Shown here piece by piece: positions 38,197 through 46,706 of a stretch of 64,000 nt of DNA (positions within the stretch are counted from its first letter, which is position 1; every line of letters starts with the position of its first letter). The stretch lies in the NCBI GenBank assembly GCA_036703275.1, contig DATNPK010000026.1:62001-126000 (forward strand), read 5' to 3'. The notes under the pieces are model-generated. The model saw only the letters and a list, made by a program, of their open reading frames with translations, did not search any database and was not told where the DNA came from. The DNA comes from Coleofasciculaceae cyanobacterium (GTDB taxonomy: Bacteria; Cyanobacteriota; Cyanobacteriia; Cyanobacteriales; Xenococcaceae). A program made the position numbers and the translations under genes.

Positions 38197-38250
38197 ACTT
38201 CTGATGTTATCCCCTTGTGGCTTGTCCTCGAATGAGGGGACTTGTGACTT
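38197..38250 (+). repeat. 54-base inverted repeat, left copy
   Basis: This segment matches the reverse complement of 41917-41970 at 53 of 54 bases. Inside it ATCCCC and GGGGA, and CCTC and GAGG, can pair, giving a palindromic fold. It lies in the noncoding stretch 38061-38453 after the polysaccharide arm. It resembles a small mobile palindromic unit. No transposase lies beside it. Confidence 0.75.
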
Positions 38251-38453
38251 ACTTCTTATATGCAATTACGATAAACCACTCCATCATGAGAATAAAAATC
38301 AGTCGCTCGCAAAAACAATTAAAAAAAATCATTTTGTAGTCACTTTTGAGGTTTAGTCTGTAGAATTAAATCTTTGCTTTTTAAAATAGATGTTTGGTCA
38401 GCGATCGACTAAACAAATTTTAGAAATCTTATTTTTTCTACTAAGGTAAACCA

Positions 38454-39128
38454 ATGGAATCAATACTAGATCAAGCTTTTAGCTCATTTAATAAATATAG
38501 CGGTTGGATCGTCTGGAATTTATTCTTGGCTTTTATTCCTCTAGTTCTCAGCTTTTGGTTATTTACCAGACGTACTAAAAAGCGACGTCGCCCAATGGCT
38601 GAGTCCGAAAGACTTGCGCAACGGCGATCGCTACTTTGGTGGATAGGTTGGCTCGTTTTTATTGCCTTTTTACCCAATGCCCCTTATTTGTTAACCGACA
38701 TAATACATTTAATTGAGGCAATTCGTGCGGGTTATTCAATTTGGATTACTACGTTAATCTTTATTCCTCTACACCTATTTGCGATTTTGATGGGTTGGGA
38801 GGCTTATGTAATTTCTTTGATCAATCAAAGTCGTTATCTTAAGCAACAAGGAGCTAAAAAATTTATTCTAGCTAGCGAACTGATAACTCATGCTTTATCG
38901 GCGATCGGTATTTATTTGGGCAGGTTTCGTCGCTTTAATAGTTGGGATTTAGTTACTCAACCTAATATTGTATTTACTTCAACCATAAATGATTTAACTA
39001 CTCAAAAACCTTTATTAGTAATAGTCATTACTTTTATTATTTTAACAATATTTTATTGGGTGATGAAACAAATTACTTTAGGCATTTTACTCCGAATACG
39101 TTATTTTATTGCCAATTCAGATAATTAG
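38454..39128 (+). CDS. DUF1361 membrane protein
   Basis: The 224-residue protein has about six membrane segments. WNLFLAFIPLVLSFWLF and FIAFLPNAPYLLTDIIHL are the DUF1361 core motifs, and GIYLGRFRRFNSWDL follows in the usual place. Function is unknown; the family is widespread in bacterial membranes. It is monocistronic, between the last sulfotransferase and the convergent DUF3616 gene. A possible link to the polysaccharide locus is position only. Confidence 0.85.
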   Translation: MESILDQAFSSFNKYSGWIVWNLFLAFIPLVLSFWLFTRRTKKRRRPMAESERLAQRRSLLWWIGWLVFIAFLPNAPYLLTDIIHLIEAIRAGYSIWITTLIFIPLHLFAILMGWEAYVISLINQSRYLKQQGAKKFILASELITHALSAIGIYLGRFRRFNSWDLVTQPNIVFTSTINDLTTQKPLLVIVITFIILTIFYWVMKQITLGILLRIRYFIANSDN

Positions 39129-39195
39129 ACTTCAAAATTATTAATTAGCTTATTTGCCAATAAAATTTTTGGTCGAACTCACGTTAAATGAAGAT

Positions 39196-40275
39196 TTAAA
39201 TACGAAAAACATCAACAAATATTTGCTTATCTCCTTTAAGTCGCAGCTGATTGGGAGAATCATAAAACATCATCAATCCATCTTCTGCTTCCCAACAAGA
39301 ATACAAAGCTAAACCTTCGGCGTGATCTGAACCGATAGTAAAGGGTAAATCAAATAAAGGGAATAGTTCAGACTCATCTTGTTCTTGAATCATATCCCCT
39401 TCGCTTTGCGCTGCCTTACGCCACCGAAAAACCTGCATTTCTCCTTCAAGAGCCATTGTTGGACCAGCTAGAATCAGCAAATCGTCACCTTGCCAACATA
39501 GCTCACGCACCCCCAAACCGTTTAAATTTAAAAAATATTTCTTATATTTTGCTCCATCATCACCAATCTGTTTAAGTTCTAATATTCCCGCTTCCTTCTC
39601 TATTGGTTCAATTTCTAAAACAATTGCCCAACCGCGTAATACAGGACCTCTTAAACCGAGTAATAAACGTCCATCTTTAACCGCCAATCCTTCAATGTCT
39701 AAACCATTATCTTTAGAAGGAATGCCCATTTCAAGAAATGGTTTGAGATGTGGATCTTCAGTTAGAGCCTCAAATAAAATATTTCGTTCGGCTGTAGTTT
39801 GCAAACAGGCTGCACTCAAGCTGTTACCCTCTTGAGGAACAAAAGACTTAATTAACTTACCGTTAATCACTGGAATTCTCGCTAAAATAAAGCGATTGAG
39901 ATCCGTTGTAATAGTTGCCATCCGTTCTAGGTTCGTTGCCAAATCATCTTTTTTTGGTTTTTTACGTTTAGTACTGTGTGAACCCGTAAGCCAGAGATAG
40001 CCATCAGAAAAATCCATTCCCTCGATGTCCATTTCATCATCAGTATTAAACAAATCAATGTAATCTTGCAGTAAAAAACTCTGATGTTCGCCGTAGTGAT
40101 GACAGCCAAGAGGGGAAAGCCTTTCAATCCCAATCATTTCGTCTGAACCAACCCACAAACTACCATCAGGACTAAAAGCCGCGGCGGAAATGTCGCTGAT
40201 GATTTTTTCTCTTTCAGCTTCAAAATCGAGCAAGACGCGAGTAAGAAAAAAGTATGAGGGGTGAGACTGAGACAT
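39196..40275 (-). CDS. DUF3616 domain protein
   Basis: A 359-residue protein with beta-propeller-like repeats: SAAAFSPDGSLWVGSDE, then IEGMDFSDGYLWLTGSHS, LDIEGLAVKDGRLLLGLRGPV and DHAEGLALY. These are the DUF3616 marks. No signal peptide is evident. The function is not established; the repeats suggest ligand binding or hydrolysis of an unknown substrate. It converges on DUF1361 and is divergent from the ChaC-like gene. Confidence 0.82.
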   Translation of the reverse strand: MSQSHPSYFFLTRVLLDFEAEREKIISDISAAAFSPDGSLWVGSDEMIGIERLSPLGCHHYGEHQSFLLQDYIDLFNTDDEMDIEGMDFSDGYLWLTGSHSTKRKKPKKDDLATNLERMATITTDLNRFILARIPVINGKLIKSFVPQEGNSLSAACLQTTAERNILFEALTEDPHLKPFLEMGIPSKDNGLDIEGLAVKDGRLLLGLRGPVLRGWAIVLEIEPIEKEAGILELKQIGDDGAKYKKYFLNLNGLGVRELCWQGDDLLILAGPTMALEGEMQVFRWRKAAQSEGDMIQEQDESELFPLFDLPFTIGSDHAEGLALYSCWEAEDGLMMFYDSPNQLRLKGDKQIFVDVFRI

Positions 40276-40425
40276 ATAAATTTTAAATTAATGGTGTAGT
40301 GTAGCTAATTTTACTGCGATTACGCTCTGCGTGTTTTTAAAATTTTAGTTAAAAATTGCTCGGAATCTATCTATCTAGAAAGGTATTGTTAAACTAGTAA
40401 TTTAAAATCTAATTACCAATAGATA

Positions 40426-41106
40426 ATGGTCTTAAATCGCCAAGCTTTAGAATCGAAACTGCTACAACAGTTGTTAGCTCATCCCAAATTAGATCTTAAA
40501 ATCTGGAGTGACGAAGAACTACTGCAATCTATTAAAGCAACTCTACAGCAACAGTCGACCAAAGAACTGTGGATCTTTGCCTATGGTTCGCTAATTTGGA
40601 ATCCATTATTTAATTATAGCGATCGCTGTTCGGTTGTAGTTGAAGGCTGGCAAAGACAATTTTGTCTTTTAGCACCTGTTGGTAGGGGTACAATTGATAA
40701 CCCAGGTTTAGTTTTAGGTTTAGAACCAGGAGATCGTTGCCAGGGAATTGCTTATCGTTTACCGATCGATGAAAACCTAGAGTCGGAATTGTTACTGCTG
40801 TGGCGCAGAGAAATGGTAGTTGGTTCTTATTTTCCTACTTGGATTACTGGTAAAAATAGTAATTCTAGTATTGAAGTTTTAGCGTTTACAGTTAACTGTC
40901 AACATCCCGTGTACGTCAATAATTTATCGCCTGAAAAGATTATTGAATCATTGGCTACTGCTAAAGGCAGCTTAGGTTCATCTGCCGAATATTTGAGCCA
41001 TACTGTACAGGGTTTGTTAGCAGCGGGAATTGAAGATGAAATTTTAATCGAACTGGAGCGATTGGTGAAAAAAAGGCAACAAGAGCTTATTTTATTTGCT
41101 AAATAA
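40426..41106 (+). CDS. ChaC-like gamma-glutamylcyclotransferase
   Basis: The enzyme family splits gamma-glutamyl from glutathione as 5-oxoproline. The substrate loop is YGSL (53-56) in FAYGSLIWNP, and the catalytic Glu is E129 in RREMVVGSY. GRGT.DNPGLVLGLEPG is the usual middle block. The 226-residue length, with a C-terminal helix absent from the shortest cyclotransferases, fits ChaC. It is monocistronic. Glutathione turnover in redox stress is the likely role. Confidence 0.87.
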   Translation: MVLNRQALESKLLQQLLAHPKLDLKIWSDEELLQSIKATLQQQSTKELWIFAYGSLIWNPLFNYSDRCSVVVEGWQRQFCLLAPVGRGTIDNPGLVLGLEPGDRCQGIAYRLPIDENLESELLLLWRREMVVGSYFPTWITGKNSNSSIEVLAFTVNCQHPVYVNNLSPEKIIESLATAKGSLGSSAEYLSHTVQGLLAAGIEDEILIELERLVKKRQQELILFAK

Positions 41107-41189
41107 TATTAGCACATTATCACTGGAGTTTAGCGATGCCAAACCCCTCGAACGAGCTAAATTAATCAGATTTAATCAAATTAAATTTC

Positions 41190-41651
41190 TTAGTTCAAAC
41201 TCTCATCAGAACTATAGCCTACTGCATTTCGCATGAAGGCTAACTGTTGATCAAAACCAATTGTTTCTAACGATTTTAACAACTCTTTTCCTTCAGAAGA
41301 TAGCTGATAATCGCTAGGAAATTCCACAACAGAACCTTGTTCCATTTCGGCTGCCAATTGATACCAGAAAAATAGCTTTTGGTTAGAAGAATAAGATTTA
41401 TAGGTATTAAATTCTTCGCGAGCGCTACCAGATAAAATATCTTTTTGTACCTGTAGCTGATCGTCTTTAGACATTTCTTTAATGCTGTTGATTAGACTAT
41501 TAGCTTGGTCTAAATTTTCTCCTTCTCGTTCTGGTTCGGGTGTAATTTGCTCTTTGGCAATATCTTTATACAAAAACCACAAGACAGCTAATTGATCGTC
41601 ATCTGATAAAGAATGAAGCTGATTGATTTTTTCTTCTGCTACTTTGCTCAT
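41190..41651 (-). CDS. Helical carotenoid protein (OCP N-terminal domain paralogue)
   Basis: This 153-residue protein is an all-alpha homologue of the carotenoid-binding N-terminal domain of orange carotenoid protein, without the C-terminal sensor domain. LAVLWFLYKD (21-30) keeps the carotenoid-contacting Trp25 and Tyr28. SSNQKLFFWYQLAAEMEQG (88-106) keeps Asn90 and Trp96, and FMRNAVG keeps Arg141, the equivalent of OCP Arg155. Such proteins bind a keto-carotenoid and may quench singlet oxygen or phycobilisomes. It is monocistronic and leftward. A quencher versus storage role cannot be told from sequence. Confidence 0.85.
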   Translation of the reverse strand: MSKVAEEKINQLHSLSDDDQLAVLWFLYKDIAKEQITPEPEREGENLDQANSLINSIKEMSKDDQLQVQKDILSGSAREEFNTYKSYSSNQKLFFWYQLAAEMEQGSVVEFPSDYQLSSEGKELLKSLETIGFDQQLAFMRNAVGYSSDESLN

Positions 41652-41916
41652 AAAATATCTCTATTATTTGTTGTTTAGATTAGGTTTTAGTTGCAAAAAA
41701 TCGTAACTAGCTCCCTATTCATATGTTTATCATGAACAAAATGTCCGATTAAGACACCTATAGTTAGCCGTAGATATTTACCTAAAATCTAATATTTAAA
41801 ACCAGACTTTCGTTAGAGGAAATTAACAGCTTATTATTCTAAATTGTATCTTTTAGCGCATTTTAAGAATCCGAATCAAAAACCTAGTAGCGCTACGCGT
41901 CGCCCTTTAGGGCATA

Positions 41917-41970
41917 AAGTCAGAAGTCCCCTCATTCGAGGACAAGCCACAAGGGGATAACATCAGAAGT
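41917..41970 (-). repeat. 54-base inverted repeat, right copy
   Basis: Reverse complement of 38197-38250 with a single mismatch (G/C). The pair brackets a 3.7-kb block carrying the DUF1361, DUF3616, ChaC-like and carotenoid-protein genes. Just upstream, GCCCTTTAGGGC (41902-41913) is a perfect palindrome of the other repeat family. Confidence 0.75.
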
Positions 41971-42038
41971 ATTTAATTGCGCGGCTTCGAGGATTTACTA
42001 AAACTAACAAACCATAATCGATAAATCATCTGCGTTCA

Positions 42039-42118
42039 TTACTTGCGATATGCGAAGCGGTATCCTTTAGGACGCGAAGCGGTATATCCGCAGGTATATC
42101 CTTTAGAAGACTTTTATA
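42039..42118. repeat. Modular GCGAAGCGGTATCC repeats
   Basis: Two close copies of GCGAAGCGGTAT followed by or preceded by TATCCTTTAGG make a short array before the nei stop. The same modules occur at 7300-7452, 23704-23990, 47099-47320, 60371-60460 and 63479-63493. The spacer 41652-42137 holds no gene apart from these repeats. Confidence 0.65.
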
Positions 42119-42137
42119 CAGCAAGATCTCAGACAGA

Positions 42138-42977
42138 TCAGCCCACGACTAAATCTCTAATTTTTTGACAGTGAGGACAAAAATAATATCTGCGACTTGC
42201 CGAAATTTCTTTGATAATAGAATTATTGCAGACATAACATGGTCGTTCCTCTCGATTAAATACCCAATGACGATAATCTTGATATCTGTATCCCTGTTGC
42301 TTTAGCCGCTGTACTAACTGCAAATCGTTAGTAATGCCTTTTGTTTGATAAGATTGCTGAGGAACTTTAATCGTAGCTTGCGCCAAAGCAAATATCTGTT
42401 CCTGGCTACAGTCAACAGGACGTAGTGTCGGATGCACTCTCGCAACAAACAGTATTTCGCTACGAAGATAATTACCCAAGCCCGCCAAAAAACCTTGATC
42501 CAGAAACAAACTAGTAAAGCGTCGGCGATAAAAAGATTTGTTAAGTAACCTGGCTTTAACTTTCCTCGTAGTTGTTTTGCTATCTAAAATATCCAAGCCA
42601 AGACGACTCAGAAAAGGATGAATAGCGATCGCAGCTTCATCCAACACCTCTATATCCGAAGCACTATAAAGTAAAGCTGACTTCTGTTCATTATGAATTG
42701 CTAATCTTAACTGGCGTTTAATTTGAGGATAATTATCAGCCTGACAAATCATCCACTTACCATAAAGTTGATTATGAGAGTAAATACTCAAGCCGTTATC
42801 AAAGCGAATCAACATCGCTTTCCCTTTAGTATCCACCGTCGTAACTAGCTGCTTTGCCAATATCTCCTCGTATGGCTTGAGATGCTCAAAAGCGAAGAAA
42901 ATTTTTGTTATTGGTTTAAGCGCGATCGCTTTAGCTATTTTATCAGCAGCAATCCTAATTTCAGGGCCTTCGGGCAT
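42138..42977 (-). CDS. nei: Endonuclease VIII-like DNA glycosylase (Nei)
   Basis: Removes oxidised pyrimidines from DNA and cuts the abasic site. The N-terminus MPEGPEIR supplies the catalytic Pro2 and Glu3, and Lys51 or Lys53 (in DTKGKAML) the beta-hairpin lysine. YSHNQLYGKW matches E. coli Nei closely. The H2TH region ends in LAGLGNYLRSEILF, and the C-terminal zinc finger is CYVC...CPHC. It ends a leftward operon with the aldo/keto reductase and TetR genes, which suggests a response to oxidative damage. Confidence 0.93.
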   Translation of the reverse strand: MPEGPEIRIAADKIAKAIALKPITKIFFAFEHLKPYEEILAKQLVTTVDTKGKAMLIRFDNGLSIYSHNQLYGKWMICQADNYPQIKRQLRLAIHNEQKSALLYSASDIEVLDEAAIAIHPFLSRLGLDILDSKTTTRKVKARLLNKSFYRRRFTSLFLDQGFLAGLGNYLRSEILFVARVHPTLRPVDCSQEQIFALAQATIKVPQQSYQTKGITNDLQLVQRLKQQGYRYQDYRHWVFNREERPCYVCNNSIIKEISASRRYYFCPHCQKIRDLVVG

Positions 42978-43007
42978 TATATTTTAATTAACTGTCAGCA
43001 GTTTAAA

Positions 43008-43841
43008 TTATCTCATCGCCAGAGACATTTTACGTTTTGGGGGTTTAAAGGCAAGATCTAATGCTTGTAAATCTTCATTTGCCAGTTTAATTTCCAAAGC
43101 AGCACGATTTTCCTTGACGTGATCGGGATTAGTAGCTTTGGGAATAGAAACAACACTGTCTTGATGCAATAACCAACTTAGAGCAATTTGTGTTGATGTC
43201 GCATTATATTTAGCTGCAATATCTCCCAACTTAGAATCATTGACAAAAGCCTGTTGTTCTACGGGTGAATAAGCCATAATCGGAATTTTACGCTGTCTAC
43301 ACCAGGGTAACAAGTCCCATTCAATACCGCGTCGCAGCAAATTATAAAGCACCTGATTGGTAACTATTTCTTTCCCTCCAGGTAAAGACTCCGCCTCTTC
43401 CATATCATCTGTGTCGAAGTTACTTACGCCGTAATCTAAAATCTTCCCTGCTTGTTTGAGATACTGCAATCCTGACAAGGTTTCCGATAATGGAACAGAT
43501 CCGCGCCAGTGAAGTAAATATAAATCCAGATAATCTGTTTTAAGTCTGGATAAAGAGCGATCGCAAGCAGCAATCAAGCCATCGTAACTAGCATTGTAGG
43601 GATAAAACTTACTTACTAAATATATTTCTTCTCGACGACCAAAAATAGCCTCTGCAACTATCTTTTCTGCACCACCTTCCCCATACATCTCGGCAGTATC
43701 AATTAGCGTCATCCCTAATTCTATTCCCAAACGTAACGCTTCAATTTCTGCCTGTTTTTGGCTGGCTTTTTCACCCATGCGCCATGTTCCCTGTCCGAGT
43801 ATTGGTATTTTTCTGCCTGATGGTAACTCAATCATTGTCAT
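43008..43841 (-). CDS. Aldo/keto reductase
   Basis: A 277-residue NADPH-dependent (beta/alpha)8 reductase of carbonyl compounds. The catalytic tetrad is Asp in LIDTAEMYG, Tyr in the same motif, Lys in LVSKFYPYN and His in LYLLHW. NADPH-binding PIMAYSPV and SIPKATNPDHVKENRAAL are intact. The start codon overlaps the TetR stop by four bases (ATGA at 43838-43841), so it is the TetR partner gene and probably its target. A substrate such as a reactive aldehyde is inference. Confidence 0.9.
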   Translation of the reverse strand: MTMIELPSGRKIPILGQGTWRMGEKASQKQAEIEALRLGIELGMTLIDTAEMYGEGGAEKIVAEAIFGRREEIYLVSKFYPYNASYDGLIAACDRSLSRLKTDYLDLYLLHWRGSVPLSETLSGLQYLKQAGKILDYGVSNFDTDDMEEAESLPGGKEIVTNQVLYNLLRRGIEWDLLPWCRQRKIPIMAYSPVEQQAFVNDSKLGDIAAKYNATSTQIALSWLLHQDSVVSIPKATNPDHVKENRAALEIKLANEDLQALDLAFKPPKRKMSLAMR

Positions 43842-44449
43842 TTTTCTAATCCTTTTATAACAACATCAACTAATTCGTCAACAAATTCATCTGTCAGTAG
43901 TTGATGTTTGAGTAATAAACGATAAAATAATGGGCTGTACAAAGCGTCGATCGCAACTTCAGCATCTATACCTTCTTTTAACTCGCCTCTTTCTACGCCC
44001 CGTTGAAATATTCTTTTGGCATCTTCTCTTCTAGGAGTAAGCCAATTTTCGCGAAACGCAGCGATTAATTCATCGTTAGACTGCCCACAGCCCATTACGC
44101 TAGCCAAGACTTCTCCTTTTGAACTATTCATCAGTTTAACTATCTTCTGCATTTGCTCTCTAAAATCCTCTTTAGCCGTACCAGTGTCGGGAAAAACTAT
44201 TTCTGTGTTGACCACTGCCAAAAAAGCATCCATCGCTAGTGCTGCTTTACTTTTCCAGCGACGATAAATAGTTGGTTTACCTACTTTAGCTTTGGCTGCA
44301 ATTCCTTCGATCGTCAAATCCATAAATCCAACTTCGCTAAGCATTTCATAGGCTGCTTTGAGAATTTTTTCTCTGGTTTCAGGCGCTCTAGGTCGTCCGC
44401 GGCCAGATTTGACAAGGGTTTGAGTTTTTTTTATTGTAGAGGTTGACAT
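43838..44449 (-). CDS. TetR/AcrR family transcriptional regulator
   Basis: A 203-residue repressor. The N-terminal HTH is in LKAAYEMLSEVGFMDLTIEGIAAKAKVGKPTIYRRWKSKAAL (about residues 29-70), the TetR recognition pattern. The C-terminal ligand domain is all-alpha and unmatched. It leads the operon with the aldo/keto reductase and nei, so autoregulation and control of those genes is likely. The upstream region has AT-rich near-palindromes around TAATATTAA (44465-44490) that could be the operator. Confidence 0.88.
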   Translation of the reverse strand: MSTSTIKKTQTLVKSGRGRPRAPETREKILKAAYEMLSEVGFMDLTIEGIAAKAKVGKPTIYRRWKSKAALAMDAFLAVVNTEIVFPDTGTAKEDFREQMQKIVKLMNSSKGEVLASVMGCGQSNDELIAAFRENWLTPRREDAKRIFQRGVERGELKEGIDAEVAIDALYSPLFYRLLLKHQLLTDEFVDELVDVVIKGLEK

Positions 44450-44867
44450 ATTAGTTTCTGTTATATTAATTAAGCAGAGTAATATTAATGAAGCCAGTTA
44501 TAATTCAAGTTATGGTAAAGGATCTGATTACTTATAGTCAAATCGCGATCGTTATTGAAGAACTATCATAACTATAAAGTAACTTTGGTTTAATTATTTT
44601 TTATTATTTTTGACTAAAAAACTTAACGCTAAGATACGTTAATTAAAATAAAAGATTAAACATAAATTGGTTTAAATCGTGACAGACATCAGACTTATTG
44701 ACTTTTGAGAAATACACCTAAAAAGATTGAAAAAACATCTACTTATTTACATAGTGTTTTGACATCAATCAAAATCTTAAATTCCATCTTTGTGAAGATA
44801 GAATTTCATAGATAAATTGGTAAAGATATAGATCTATCACTACATATTTACATTTTCAAACAATTTA
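44450..44867. other. Divergent promoter region
   Basis: About 420 AT-rich bases between the TetR gene and the rightward GT2. AATATTAAT and TATATTAATT repeat within 44460-44492, a plausible TetR-type operator zone. I see no ORF. Exact promoter boxes cannot be assigned reliably. Confidence 0.35.
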
Positions 44868-46172
44868 ATGTTGCCAATTATTTCGGTAAATCGACCTGCG
44901 GAAAAAGTAAAGCAAATCAACTATGATGCTCATTTAAACCCGTTAGTCAGCCAATTGCCCCTGACAAGCTGTGAAGTTTGTGTAATTGTTCCTGTGCGTA
45001 ATGAAGCGTTCAATTTAGAAGCAACGCTTTTAGCTTTAACCAATCAAATCAATCTAGAAGGTAAAGAGCTAGACAAAAATCGTTACGAAATTATTATTTT
45101 GGCTAATAACTGTACAGATAATTCAGCAGAAGTTGCCAGACGTTTTGCTCAAACTCAGCCAAATTTAGTGCTTCATGTGGTCGAGATGACTTTAAATAAC
45201 GATCGCGCTCATATTGGTTGGGTACGCAAGATTTTGATGGATGAAGCCTACAGAAGATTTAAAGCCATCGGACGCAATTTTGGTGTAATCGCATCTACCG
45301 ATGGAGATACACGAGTTGCTTCTACCTGGATTGCTGCTACTTTAGCTGAAATAAAAAATGGTGCAGATGCTGTTGGTGGTCGTATTATTACTAATAATCA
45401 AGAAAGAAGCAAGCTAAATAAAAATACTAGATTATATTATCTACGCCATTTACGTTATGGCTATTTAACTTCACAGCTAGAGTCTTATTTAGATCCTGAT
45501 TTTGAGTCACTTCCTCGGCATCACCATCATTACGCTGCTAGCTTGGCTGTAACCGCACAGATGTACGCTCAAGTAGGAGGATTGCCACCTTTGCGCTCTT
45601 CAGAAGATGTTGCTCTTTATGATGCGTTAAAGCGAGCTGATGCTCGTTTTCGCCATAGTCCGATGGTAAGAGTAATTACCAGTGCTAGAGCAATAGGAAG
45701 AGTTGAAGCAGGACTTTCTAATCGATTATCTCAGTTAAACGTGATGGCTCAAAAACACCAGTCAATACTAGTTGAATCTGCCGAATTGGTTGCAATACGT
45801 TTTTGTCTGCGTCGTTGGTTACGCTATCTATGGCAAAATAGGCAACATATGCCACAAAGTAATTTTCTAATCGAGTTGGCAATTATTGCGCAAAAGCTGA
45901 ACATAAACAGCGATTTATTGACAGAAACGCTCTGGCGATCGCCTACTTTTGGCTTAGTGGTAGAGGAAATTGGACAATATCAGCAAGACAATAACAATCT
46001 CGATCTCGCTTGTCAGAAAGTAACGATCCAACAAGCCAATGCCGACTTACGCAACACGATTAACCGTATTTCTCATCTTGGTAATCGTTCAATGCTAGAA
46101 CAATCTCAAAGTTTATCTTTAGGTACGTTCAAACAAATCAAGCCGATATCGCTCGTGCCGCAACCCTTGTAA
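44868..46172 (+). CDS. GT2 family glycosyltransferase (cassette with PIG-L and acyl-CoA dehydrogenase)
   Basis: A 434-residue GT2 protein. CVIVPVRNEAFNLEATLLAL starts the GT-A core, IIILANNCTDNS is the nucleotide-binding strand, and the metal motif is STDGDTRVAS (DGD). GGLPPLRSSEDVALYDAL supplies the acceptor-side ED motif. The C-terminal 140 residues are helical and unmatched. Similar GT2 genes accompany PIG-L deacetylase, NodS-like methyltransferase and acyl-CoA dehydrogenase genes in other bacteria. Its last 54 bases overlap the convergent methyltransferase gene. Confidence 0.82.
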   Translation: MLPIISVNRPAEKVKQINYDAHLNPLVSQLPLTSCEVCVIVPVRNEAFNLEATLLALTNQINLEGKELDKNRYEIIILANNCTDNSAEVARRFAQTQPNLVLHVVEMTLNNDRAHIGWVRKILMDEAYRRFKAIGRNFGVIASTDGDTRVASTWIAATLAEIKNGADAVGGRIITNNQERSKLNKNTRLYYLRHLRYGYLTSQLESYLDPDFESLPRHHHHYAASLAVTAQMYAQVGGLPPLRSSEDVALYDALKRADARFRHSPMVRVITSARAIGRVEAGLSNRLSQLNVMAQKHQSILVESAELVAIRFCLRRWLRYLWQNRQHMPQSNFLIELAIIAQKLNINSDLLTETLWRSPTFGLVVEEIGQYQQDNNNLDLACQKVTIQQANADLRNTINRISHLGNRSMLEQSQSLSLGTFKQIKPISLVPQPL

Positions 46173-46706
46173 ATGTTTTAGCTCGGTATCGGGGAGTTGT
46201 AAAAAAGAATCGTGAACTTCATCACCCGTTAGGGGATAATCTTTGGCATATAGTGTCCAGTGAACTAGTAGCAGATGTCCCCCTTTCTCCAGGTGTTCGA
46301 GAATTAATTGTTGAGTCTTTTTTAGATCGGACCAACTTAAGTAATATCCTACCTCTGACAATAGAGTCAAATCGAACATTTCCTCAGGATAGGCTTGAGG
46401 TACTTGAGCAATTTTAAAGCGTACGTGAGGCAAATCTTGACAACGAGCGATCGCCTTTTTTTGCGCTGTTTCCGAAACATCGAGCGACAGCAAAGAATCA
46501 CAGCGTTGTGCTAATAAAGCCGTAAGTACCCCAATCGAACCGCCTATTTCTAAAGCGTTAGTGTAACTAGGCTTTGGTAAAGCAGCAATAGTTGTTTGGT
46601 ATTTTTGGGCTTCATATTCGCTGGTTTCAAAATCCCAAGGATCGGGATTATCTCGATACATATCTTCAAAATAACTTGGCTGAAGCGAATCTTTAGGCTG
46701 GTTCAT
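46119..46706 (-). CDS. NodS-like SAM-dependent methyltransferase
   Basis: The 195-residue protein begins with YFEDMYRDNPDPWDFETSEYEAQKY, characteristic of the NodS-like group, followed by the SAM motif ALEIGGSIGVLTALLA and the LSLDVSE acidic residue. NodS N-methylates deacetylated chito-oligosaccharides. The adjacent deacetylase makes a similar N-methyl amino sugar plausible here, but that is inference. Its start overlaps the PIG-L stop (ATGA) and its 3' end runs 54 bases into the convergent GT2 gene. Confidence 0.8.
   Translation of the reverse strand: MNQPKDSLQPSYFEDMYRDNPDPWDFETSEYEAQKYQTTIAALPKPSYTNALEIGGSIGVLTALLAQRCDSLLSLDVSETAQKKAIARCQDLPHVRFKIAQVPQAYPEEMFDLTLLSEVGYYLSWSDLKKTQQLILEHLEKGGHLLLVHWTLYAKDYPLTGDEVHDSFLQLPDTELKHLQGLRHERYRLDLFERT

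Noticed and set aside
38023-38265. Minus-strand 80-codon ORF over the left 54-base repeat
   Set aside because: It crosses the palindromic repeat and the end of the sulfotransferase gene, with no ribosome binding site or domain.
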